Positions 56,198 to 63,004 of a DNA stretch of 64,000 nt are shown piece after piece. The DNA is taken from positions 1,488,001-1,552,000 of the forward strand of contig OZ006967.1 in the NCBI GenBank assembly GCA_963930955.1, in the 5' to 3' direction. The notes beneath the pieces are model-generated. The model was not told the origin of the DNA and ran no database searches. It saw only the letters and a list, made by a program, of their open reading frames with translations. How positions within the stretch are numbered: position 1 is the first letter of the stretch; each line of letters starts with the position of its first letter. The DNA comes from Scatomonas sp963930955 (GTDB taxonomy: Bacteria; Bacillota; Clostridia; Lachnospirales; Lachnospiraceae). The position numbers and the translations under genes are program-made.

Positions 56198-58345
56198 ATG
56201 TCAGTCAAAATCGCATTGGCAGGGAATCCCAACTGCGGCAAGACAACGCTGTTCAATGCTCTGACCGGGGCAAACCAGTTTGTAGGAAATTGGCCGGGTG
56301 TTACCGTGGAGAAGAAAGAGGGTAAGCTGAAAGGCCATAGGGATGTGGTGATCATGGACCTTCCGGGAATTTATTCTCTGTCACCGTATACCCTGGAGGA
56401 AGTGGTGGCCAGAAATTATCTCATTACGGAACGGCCGGATGCCATTATTAATATTGTAGACGGAACCAACCTGGAGCGGAATCTGTACCTTTCCACCCAG
56501 ATCCTGGAGCTGGGGATCCCGGTGATCATGGCCGTGAATATGATGGATCTGGTGAATAAGAACGGAGATAAGATTGACATGGGGCAGCTCTCCCGGCAGC
56601 TGGGCTGCCAGGTGGTGGAGATTTCCGCTCTGAAAGGTACCGGAATCAAAGAAGCCGCGGAGAAGGCGGTAGGCCTGGCTCGGAGCCAAAAGGCGGATCC
56701 GGCGGTACATACCTTTGATGAAAAAGTAGAGAGCGCTCTCAAGGAGATCCAGGGTCAGCTGGGTTCCGGGATCCCGGAGGAGCAGAAACGGTTCTATGCT
56801 ATTAAGCTGTTTGAGAGAGACAGCCGCATCGGGGAACAGATGAAGACGATTCCCAATGTGGAAGGAATCATAAAAAAAGTTGAAACGGATCTGGATGACG
56901 ATGCCGAGAGCATTATCACCAACGAGCGGTACAATTACATTGCGGGAGTTATCAAAAAATGTTATGTTAAGAAAAACAGAGAGAAACTGTCCCTTTCGGA
57001 CAAGATCGACCGGGTGCTGACCAACCGCTGGCTGGGTCTGCCGATCTTCGCGGCGATCATGTTTGTGGTGTACTATGTATCCGTTACGACTGTGGGAACC
57101 ATTGTCACTGACTGGACCAATGACGTCCTTTTTGGCGAATGGCTTGTACCCGGAGTCACTGGAGCCCTGGAAGCGGCCAACTGCGCCCCCTGGCTCACCA
57201 GCTTGATCGCCGATGGCATAGTAGGCGGTGTGGGCGCTGTGCTGGGCTTTGTGCCGCAGATGCTGATTCTGTTTATCTTCCTGGGATTCCTGGAAGGCTG
57301 CGGATATATGGCCCGGGTGGCTTTTATTCTGGACCGGATTTTCCGTAAATTCGGCTTGTCCGGAAAATCCTTTATCCCCATGCTTATTGGAACCGGCTGC
57401 GGCGTTCCCGGAATCATGGCTTCCCGGACTATCGAAAACGACCGGGACCGTAAGATGACGGTCATGACCACCACCTTTATTCCCTGCGGCGCCAAACTGC
57501 CCATTATCGCCCTGATCGCCGGCGCTCTTTTCGGAGAAGCTGCCTGGGTAGCGCCGGTTTCCTATTTTATCGGTATCGGGGCTGTGGTCTGCTCCGGAAT
57601 TATTCTGAAGAAATTTAAAAGGTTTTCCGGAGAACCGGCTCCCTTCGTTATGGAACTGCCGGCGTACCATCTGCCTACGGTGGGCAGCGTGCTCCGCAGC
57701 ATGTGGGAGCGTGGCTGGTCTTTCATCAAAAAAGCCGGTACCGTGATCCTGCTGTCTACCATTGTGATCTGGTTCCTCCAGGGCTTTGGCTTCGAGAACG
57801 GCGCCTTCGGCATGGTGGCGGATGTAAATCACAGTCTGCTGGCGGCCATCGGCGGGGGAATTTCCTGGATCTTTATTCCGCTGGGATTTGGCTTCTGGCA
57901 GGCGGCTGTTGCCACAGTGGGCGGTCTGGTTGCCAAGGAAAATCTGGTTGCTATCTTTGGTATCCTTTACGGCTTTGCGGAGGTAGCAGAGAATGGAGAA
58001 GAAATCTGGGGTCTGCTGGCCCAGGCTATGACGCCTCAGGCAGCTTTTGCCCTGCTGGTGTTCAACCTGCTGTGCGCTCCCTGCTTTGCCGCCATGGGCG
58101 CCATCAAGAGGGAGATGAACAATGCCGGCTGGTTCTGGTTTGCCATTGGCTATCAGTGTATCTTTGCCTACTGCGTATCCCTCTGTGTATACCAGATATG
58201 GAACCTGATCGTTACGGGAAGCTTTGGAGTCTTTACCATCGTGGCCTTTGTTCTGATTGCTCTGTTCCTGTATCTGCTGTTCCGTCCTTATCGTGAGAGC
58301 AGCAGCTTCCAGATGAAAGTAAAAGCCGGAAAGGCAAATGCCTGA
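56198..58345 (+). CDS. feoB: Ferrous iron transporter FeoB
   Basis: A 715-residue inner-membrane Fe2+ transporter. An N-terminal G domain has GNPNCGKTT (G1), the NWPGVTVEKKEG switch, DLPGIYSLSP (G3) and NMMD (G4). A helical spacer leads to membrane domains with two GATE-like blocks; the metal-path cysteines are in LIGTGCGVPGIM and LLCAPCFAAMGAIKRE. GGAGGA precedes the ATG. Confidence 0.96.
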   Translation: MSVKIALAGNPNCGKTTLFNALTGANQFVGNWPGVTVEKKEGKLKGHRDVVIMDLPGIYSLSPYTLEEVVARNYLITERPDAIINIVDGTNLERNLYLSTQILELGIPVIMAVNMMDLVNKNGDKIDMGQLSRQLGCQVVEISALKGTGIKEAAEKAVGLARSQKADPAVHTFDEKVESALKEIQGQLGSGIPEEQKRFYAIKLFERDSRIGEQMKTIPNVEGIIKKVETDLDDDAESIITNERYNYIAGVIKKCYVKKNREKLSLSDKIDRVLTNRWLGLPIFAAIMFVVYYVSVTTVGTIVTDWTNDVLFGEWLVPGVTGALEAANCAPWLTSLIADGIVGGVGAVLGFVPQMLILFIFLGFLEGCGYMARVAFILDRIFRKFGLSGKSFIPMLIGTGCGVPGIMASRTIENDRDRKMTVMTTTFIPCGAKLPIIALIAGALFGEAAWVAPVSYFIGIGAVVCSGIILKKFKRFSGEPAPFVMELPAYHLPTVGSVLRSMWERGWSFIKKAGTVILLSTIVIWFLQGFGFENGAFGMVADVNHSLLAAIGGGISWIFIPLGFGFWQAAVATVGGLVAKENLVAIFGILYGFAEVAENGEEIWGLLAQAMTPQAAFALLVFNLLCAPCFAAMGAIKREMNNAGWFWFAIGYQCIFAYCVSLCVYQIWNLIVTGSFGVFTIVAFVLIALFLYLLFRPYRESSSFQMKVKAGKANA

Positions 58346-58391
58346 TACTTTTGACAGAGCGCTGGGGCTGGACCGGAAAGGAGAGTAAGAT

Positions 58392-58553
58392 ATGGGAACT
58401 GTGATTGTTCTGCTGATCATAGCGGCCCTGGCGGGGCTTGCAGTCAGAAGTATATGGAAAGATAAAAAATCCGGAAAATCCTGCAGCGGCTGCGCCGGCG
58501 GATGCGGAAGCTGCGGGGGAGGCTGTCATGGTACAGCGGAGAAAAAGCATTAA
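58392..58553 (+). CDS. FeoB-associated Cys-rich membrane protein
   Basis: A 53-residue protein: one membrane helix (MGTVIVLLIIAALAGLAV) and a cysteine/glycine tail (SCSGCAGGCGSCGGGCHG). This is the typical small FeoB partner of Firmicutes and lies 46 bases after feoB. Its exact role is not known. Confidence 0.88.
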   Translation: MGTVIVLLIIAALAGLAVRSIWKDKKSGKSCSGCAGGCGSCGGGCHGTAEKKH

Positions 58554-58624
58554 ATGCAGTCAGGGGGGTGTCTTCGGATGCCCCCTGTTGATAGAAAAAA
58601 TAAATCTTAAGGAGGGACTTGGAA

Positions 58625-58873
58625 ATGAATAAGATGTTTAAAAACTGGAAATTCTGGTGTTTTGCAGGAGGGGTTGCCGCAGGGATCTTTGCCCGGAGCC
58701 AGACTGCCAGAAAGGCCTGTGTGAATGGAATCGCCCGGGGAATGCTGCTGAAAGACAGCGCTTCGGAAACTTTGCAGAACATGAAGGAGGAGGCACAGGA
58801 TATCTACGAGGACGCGAAAGCAAAAGCGGCGGAGCAAAAAGCTAAGGAAGAAGAAGTAAACGGGAAGGACTGA
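58625..58873 (+). CDS. Small membrane protein of the feo operon (YtxH-like)
   Basis: An 82-residue protein: an N-terminal hydrophobic, Gly-rich segment (FWCFAGGVAAGIFARSQTA) and a long charged helix (ASETLQNMKEEAQDIYEDAK...). AGGAGG lies upstream of ATG 58625. It precedes the P-type ATPase gene by 6 bases and may be its partner. Confidence 0.7.
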   Translation: MNKMFKNWKFWCFAGGVAAGIFARSQTARKACVNGIARGMLLKDSASETLQNMKEEAQDIYEDAKAKAAEQKAKEEEVNGKD

Positions 58874-58879
58874 TATAAT

Positions 58880-60973
58880 TTGAAGTATCAGATCATTTAT
58901 GATCAACCGGGAAGGCTGCGGCTGCGCATGGGAAAGTACAGCTTTACCCGTGAACAGGGCTATGGGATCGCCCGGCTGCTGGAAAAGTTTTCGGGGGTGC
59001 GGCAGGTGGAAGCGTCCTCGGTGAACGGAGGTCTCCTGATCTGTTATGAGGGAGATCAGAGAGAAGGGCTGCTGCGGGCAGTAAGGAGCCTGGATCGGAA
59101 TGCTCTGCCCCTGGGAAAAGCTTCTGACAGGGACAAAATGCGGGAACTGGATGAAAGCTTTCAAAATCGTGTGGCCGCCGCGGCAGCCGGATATCTATTT
59201 AGAAAATGGTTTCTGCCGGCTCCGCTGCGGCTGTTTCACGCTTTGTTCCGGGCTTCCGGATTTATGAAGAAAGGCCTTCGGGCTTTGAAAAAAGGAAAAC
59301 TCAGTGTAGAGGTCCTGGATGCGGCTTCCATTACCTGTGCCTTTGCCCAGGGATCTCAGAAGACGGCCTCCTCCATTATGCTGCTCCTTAAGATAAGCGA
59401 ATATCTGGAGGAATATACTAGAAAGAAAACAAGATCCGCGCTGGCCGGCAGTCTGGCGATCCAGGTGGACCAGGTGTGGAAGGTGACCGAGGAGAGAGAT
59501 GAGAGGGTTCCCATGGCATCTATACAGCCGGGGGATCAGATCCGCATCCGGGCCGGCTCCATGATCCCGGTGGACGGCACAGTCAGCCGCGGAGAAGCTA
59601 TGGTGAATGAGGCATCCATGACCGGAGAACCTCTGGCGGCAAGAAGAACCGCCGGTCACACCGTCTACGCGGGAACCGTTGTGGAAGAAGGGGATCTTGT
59701 GGTGGAAGTCCGGCAGCTTGCGGGAAACAGCCGCATCCATGCTATTGTAGGAATGATCGATCAGTCGGAGGCGCTGAAGGCAGGCGTCCAGGGAAAAGCG
59801 GAACGGCTGGCAGACTCCATTGTCCCCTTCAGTTTTGTTGCTTCTCTGGCCGCGCTTCTGCTGACCAGAAATCTCACCAAGGCCATGTCCGTACTTATGG
59901 TGGACTATTCCTGTGCCCTGAAGCTGTCCATCCCCATTGCGGTAATCTCCGCCATGAAGGAAGCGGCAAATCACCGGATCCTGGTAAAAGGCGGCAAATT
60001 TCTGGAAACTTACGGCCAGGCGGACACCATCGTTTTTGATAAAACAGGTACCCTGACGGCGGCGGCGCCCCGGGTGGCCAAAGTGATTCCTTTCGGATCC
60101 TGGACCCGGGAGGAAATTTTAAGAGATGCCGCCTGCCTGGAAGAACATTTTCCCCACAGCGTAGCCAAAGCAGTTGTGGCGCGGGCAGCGGAAGAAAATC
60201 TGAAGCACGAGGAAGAACACGCAAAGGTTGAATATGTGGTGGCCCACGGCATCAGTACGATCCTGCGCGGACAGAGAGCACAGATCGGCAGCGCCCATTT
60301 TATTTTTGAGGATGAGAAAATTGACTGTCCTGCGGAAGCAAAGAGGGCAGAAGATGAAGAGATGCAGGGACTTTCAGTCATCTATCTTGCCATAGGCGGA
60401 AAACTGGCCGGGATGATCGGCATTGAAGATCCGGTACGTCCGGAGGCGGCCTTTGTAGTGGAAAAGCTAAGAGAAAATGGATTTAAGCACATCCTTATGA
60501 TGACAGGGGATAATGAGGCTTCGGCGAAAAGAGTCTGTTTTGAACTGGGCATTCACGGGTATCAGGCCCAGGTGCTGCCGGAAGATAAGGCAGAGATGGT
60601 GCAGCGCATGAAAAATCAGGGACACAAAGTGGTTATGGTAGGGGACGGGGTAAATGATTCCCCGGCGCTGGCCGCTGCGGATGTTTCCATTGCTATGAAA
60701 GAGTCTGCGGATATCGCCCGGGAAGTGGCGGATATTACACTGCTGTCAGAGGATCTGAGGGATCTTTTGCAGCTTCGAAAACTAAGCCAGGGGCTTATAA
60801 GGCGGATACACAGAAATTATGGGATTATTTTAGGCGTTAACACAGGTCTTCTTGGGTTGGGCCTTGCAGGGATCCTGCAGCCTTCTGCAACTGCATTGCT
60901 GCACAATGCTTCGACAATGGCAATCAGCGGACTGAGTCTGAGACCATATCTGAAGGAGGAGAAAGATTTATGA
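58880..60973 (+). CDS. P1B-like metal-transporting ATPase with an unusual SCA motif
   Basis: A 697-residue P-type ATPase starting at TTG. The N-terminus is an HMA-like fold without CxxC (IIYDQPGRLRLRMGKY). P-type sites are present: D387 in FDKTGTLT, TGEPLA, MTGDN and GDGVNDSPAL. The sixth-helix CPC motif of P1B ATPases is replaced by Y-S-C-A (C345 in VDYSCALKLSIPIA). Its place between feoB and an iron regulator suggests Fe2+ or a related metal, possibly as an efflux pump that protects after uptake. Confidence 0.85.
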   Translation: MKYQIIYDQPGRLRLRMGKYSFTREQGYGIARLLEKFSGVRQVEASSVNGGLLICYEGDQREGLLRAVRSLDRNALPLGKASDRDKMRELDESFQNRVAAAAAGYLFRKWFLPAPLRLFHALFRASGFMKKGLRALKKGKLSVEVLDAASITCAFAQGSQKTASSIMLLLKISEYLEEYTRKKTRSALAGSLAIQVDQVWKVTEERDERVPMASIQPGDQIRIRAGSMIPVDGTVSRGEAMVNEASMTGEPLAARRTAGHTVYAGTVVEEGDLVVEVRQLAGNSRIHAIVGMIDQSEALKAGVQGKAERLADSIVPFSFVASLAALLLTRNLTKAMSVLMVDYSCALKLSIPIAVISAMKEAANHRILVKGGKFLETYGQADTIVFDKTGTLTAAAPRVAKVIPFGSWTREEILRDAACLEEHFPHSVAKAVVARAAEENLKHEEEHAKVEYVVAHGISTILRGQRAQIGSAHFIFEDEKIDCPAEAKRAEDEEMQGLSVIYLAIGGKLAGMIGIEDPVRPEAAFVVEKLRENGFKHILMMTGDNEASAKRVCFELGIHGYQAQVLPEDKAEMVQRMKNQGHKVVMVGDGVNDSPALAAADVSIAMKESADIAREVADITLLSEDLRDLLQLRKLSQGLIRRIHRNYGIILGVNTGLLGLGLAGILQPSATALLHNASTMAISGLSLRPYLKEEKDL

Positions 60974-61350
60974 AGCTTACCTCGTCCCAGATGAAGTATA
61001 TTATGGCGCTTTGGAAACTGGACAGGAGGGAAAAAGGAAATAAGATACGCTGTACGGATGTAGCCCGTGTCCTGGGCGTTAAGAAACCCAGCGTATGCGG
61101 AATGCTCTGCAGATTGGAAAACATGGGCCTGATCCGTCAAGATCCTTATTCGGATATTCAGATCACAGAAGAGGGGAGAGACATCATGGAAAAGTGCCAG
61201 CGCAGCGTCCGCGCTCTGGCAGAATTCCTGGCAGAGCGTCTGGATTTACCGGAGGACGCGGCGCAGGAGATCGCTTACCTGCTGCTGGGAAATCTGGAAA
61301 AGCAGGCGGTAGAAAAGATTCTGACAGGAAAAACAGAATCCGTCACATAA
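60970..61350 (+). CDS. DtxR-family metal-dependent regulator
   Basis: A 126-residue regulator overlapping the ATPase stop (ATGA). The winged helix is in CTDVARVLGVKKPSVCGMLCRLENMGLIRQ, followed by a dimerisation/metal part (CQRSVRALAEFLAERLDLPEDAAQEIAY). The short length (no SH3 domain) is like MntR/TroR. It is the likely reader of the GTTAG-N6-YTAAY boxes in this locus. Confidence 0.82.
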   Translation: MKLTSSQMKYIMALWKLDRREKGNKIRCTDVARVLGVKKPSVCGMLCRLENMGLIRQDPYSDIQITEEGRDIMEKCQRSVRALAEFLAERLDLPEDAAQEIAYLLLGNLEKQAVEKILTGKTESVT

Positions 61351-61365
61351 AAAATAAAAAAATAC

Positions 61366-61419
61366 TTTACAAATCTGCTCGGGTATGGTAGTATAAGGAT
61401 GTGGTTAGAAACGGCTAAC
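61366..61419 (+). promoter_or_regulatory. Promoter with a perfect DtxR-type operator
   Basis: TTTACA (61366-61371) and TAGTAT (61389-61394), 17 bases apart. GGTTAG-AAACGG-CTAACC (61403-61420) is a perfect 6-6-6 palindrome lying on the predicted start site, a classic repression position. Confidence 0.7.
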
Positions 61420-61523
61420 CAAACTGCATACAAAAATCCTTTCAAATGATGTGATGACCGCACGTTAAGGCAGACATCACCGCTCCCGTAGAAAAACGGG
61501 GCAGGCAGGGCCCCGTTTTTCAT
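61402..61523 (+). ncRNA. Short iron-box-controlled transcript (candidate sRNA 1)
   Basis: From the operator-covered start near 61402 to an intrinsic terminator, AAAAACGGGG pairing with CCCCGTTTTT (61491-61520), there are about 120 nt and no ORF with a ribosome-binding site. A stem GTGATG/CATCAC (about 61456-61488) lies inside, then a C-rich linker (CGCTCCCG). Confidence 0.5.
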
Positions 61524-61532
61524 CGGATGGCG

Positions 61533-61548
61533 GTTAGAAAGAACTAAT
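61533..61548 (+). promoter_or_regulatory. DtxR-type box
   Basis: GTTAG-AAAGAA-CTAAT. It lies between the first terminated unit and candidate sRNA 2. Confidence 0.6.
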
Positions 61549-61591
61549 GGTATGCAGGAATATCTGGAGACAATCACTACTATTTGTATAC

Positions 61592-61690
61592 ATTACCCAT
61601 CATTTATGGCGGGATATGCTCATCTGAAACTATCCCGCCACCTCCTCAAAAAACTCTGAGAAAAACGGGGTCACTGGCACCTCGTTTTTC
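61592..61690 (+). ncRNA. Candidate sRNA 2 (CCTCCTC family, copy A)
   Basis: Order of parts: ATTACCCATCATTTA (61592-61606), a 9-bp hairpin GGCGGGATA/TATCCCGCC with 14-nt loop (61608-61639), the unpaired CCTCCTCAAAAAAC (61641-61654), and a terminator AAAAACGGGGT/ACCTCGTTTTT (61661-61689). The same parts with identical spacings occur at 62804-62916, and the stem covaries. A -10-like TATACA (61587) is present, but no good -35. Confidence 0.65.
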
Positions 61691-61701
61691 AAAACAGAGA
61701 G

Positions 61702-61717
61702 GTTAGATAAAACTAAC
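61702..61717 (+). promoter_or_regulatory. DtxR-type box before the DUF3793 gene
   Basis: GTTAG-ATAAAA-CTAAC, perfect, 21 bases before the start codon. Repression of the DUF3793-flavodoxin pair when iron is plentiful is inferred. Confidence 0.7.
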
Positions 61718-61738
61718 TAAAAAGAAGGGAGAGTAACC

Positions 61739-62329
61739 ATGAACAGTCATTTAATACATACCAGAATACAGAGCGCCAGGCAGTGCGCTCCTGTACTGGC
61801 GCGGATCAAGCCTTCCAATTTGCTGATCCTGGAAGGAGTAGGCCCCTTTGAAGTGCTGGAACTGATGGACGGAACAGGCTTGTCTTTTGAATATCTTTAC
61901 GGCGGAAAGAACAAACAGGTGTGGCTGGTATACTGGCTGGAGGAACTGAAAGAAATCCTGGAGAAATGGGAGAACCGGCTGTTTCTGCGGAAACTGGGCT
62001 ATAACAGCTTCGAGGACCGCAAAGTTTTCGGACAGCTGAAATACAGGTACGAGACATATCTTTGCGGGAAAAGTTCCTATCCACATGAACTGGGCATTTT
62101 ACTGGGTTATCCCTTAGAAGATGTAGTAGGATTCATGAAAAACAAGGGAAAGAATTATCTATATTCCGGATATTGGAAAGTGTATAAAAATGCGGAAAAT
62201 GCGAAAAGACTTTTTGAACGATACCATGCGGTGCGGAAGGAAGCAGAGAAGCTGGCATTGGAAGGAAAGGGACTCTGGGAGATGATCGGCAGTTTTGCCG
62301 GGCCAAGAGAACTCCCTTCAGCAATATAA
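61739..62329 (+). CDS. DUF3793 family protein
   Basis: A 196-residue cytoplasmic protein beginning MNSHLIHTRIQSARQCAPVL; the segments LILEGVGPFEVLELMDGTG and HELGILLGYPLEDVVGFM are typical of DUF3793, which in Clostridia is often found beside flavodoxin and iron genes. Its biochemical role is unknown. It has a DtxR-type box directly upstream and a flavodoxin gene 43 bases downstream. Confidence 0.85.
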   Translation: MNSHLIHTRIQSARQCAPVLARIKPSNLLILEGVGPFEVLELMDGTGLSFEYLYGGKNKQVWLVYWLEELKEILEKWENRLFLRKLGYNSFEDRKVFGQLKYRYETYLCGKSSYPHELGILLGYPLEDVVGFMKNKGKNYLYSGYWKVYKNAENAKRLFERYHAVRKEAEKLALEGKGLWEMIGSFAGPRELPSAI

Positions 62330-62372
62330 AAACGCAGAAAGGCGTACAATTTTTCACAGGAGGATTTTCAGA

Positions 62373-62804
62373 ATGAGTCAGATCATTGTAGCTTATTGGA
62401 GCGGCACGGGCAATACGGAGATCATGGCCCAGGCCATTGGTAAAGGGATTGCCGAAAGCGGGGGAGAAGTTCGTGTAGTTTCTATGGAGGAAATACAGCC
62501 CCAGGAACTGAAAAAATGTGATGCCTTTGCGCTGGGCTGTCCGGCCATGGGTGCGGAAGAACTGGAAGATACCATTGTAGAACCCTTTGTTTCAGAAGTG
62601 GAAAAGTTCGCGGCAGGGAAGCGGATCGCTCTTTTTGGCTCGTATGATTGGGGCGATGGAGAATGGATGCGGATCTGGGCGGACCGTATGAAGGAATCCG
62701 GAGCCTCCATTGTAGGTGAAGAAGGCCTTATCTGCAATAACGAGCCGGATGATGCGGCGAAAGCCCAATGTGAAGCCCTAGGAAAAAAACTTTTATCTGT
62801 ATAA
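62373..62804 (+). CDS. Flavodoxin
   Basis: A 143-residue FMN electron carrier. The phosphate-binding loop WSGTGNTEIMAQ (residues 9-20) and the flavin loops GCPAMGAEELED and GSYDWGDGEWM are clear. Flavodoxin replaces ferredoxin when iron is scarce, which fits the DtxR-type box and DUF3793 partner. The ATG at 62373 has AGGAGG upstream. Confidence 0.93.
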   Translation: MSQIIVAYWSGTGNTEIMAQAIGKGIAESGGEVRVVSMEEIQPQELKKCDAFALGCPAMGAEELEDTIVEPFVSEVEKFAAGKRIALFGSYDWGDGEWMRIWADRMKESGASIVGEEGLICNNEPDDAAKAQCEALGKKLLSV

Positions 62805-62916
62805 TTACCCATCATTTACAGCGGGGTGTTTTCAAATCTTAGCACCCTGCTGCCTCCTCAAAAAACACGGGTGTCCGAAGCCTGTAAAGGGCTGGCGGAC
62901 GCCCTTTCTGTTTTTG
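62804..62916 (+). ncRNA. Candidate sRNA 3 (CCTCCTC family, copy B) in the flavodoxin 3' region
   Basis: ATTACCCATCATTTA starts on the last base of the flavodoxin stop codon; then a 9-bp hairpin AGCGGGGTG/CACCCTGCT with 14-nt loop (62820-62851), CCTCCTCAAAAAAC (62853-62866) and a terminator GGGTGTCCG/CGGACGCCC (62869-62904) with a T-rich tail. A perfect TATAAT (62800-62805) overlaps the stop codon but lacks a good -35, so it may be a 3'-UTR-derived RNA or have its own promoter. Confidence 0.65.
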
Positions 62917-62920
62917 CGGA

Positions 62921-62949
62921 TTGCTTCCTATGCGAGAAAATGGTATGAT
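62921..62949 (+). promoter_or_regulatory. Promoter of the last gene
   Basis: TTGCTT (62921-62926) and TATGAT (62944-62949) at 17-base spacing. Confidence 0.6.
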
Positions 62950-63004
62950 GTTTTCAGCACAGATGGGAGAATGGTTCCCCCATTTTTATTAAAAAGGAGC
63001 TTTT

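Noticed and set aside
56381..58420. A 679-codon minus-strand frame opposite feoB
   Set aside because: feoB on the plus strand is certain; the antisense frame has no recognisable domain or start signal.
61739..62329. Minus-strand frames opposite DUF3793
   Set aside because: Antisense shadows; the plus-strand gene has an operator, neighbour logic and family features.
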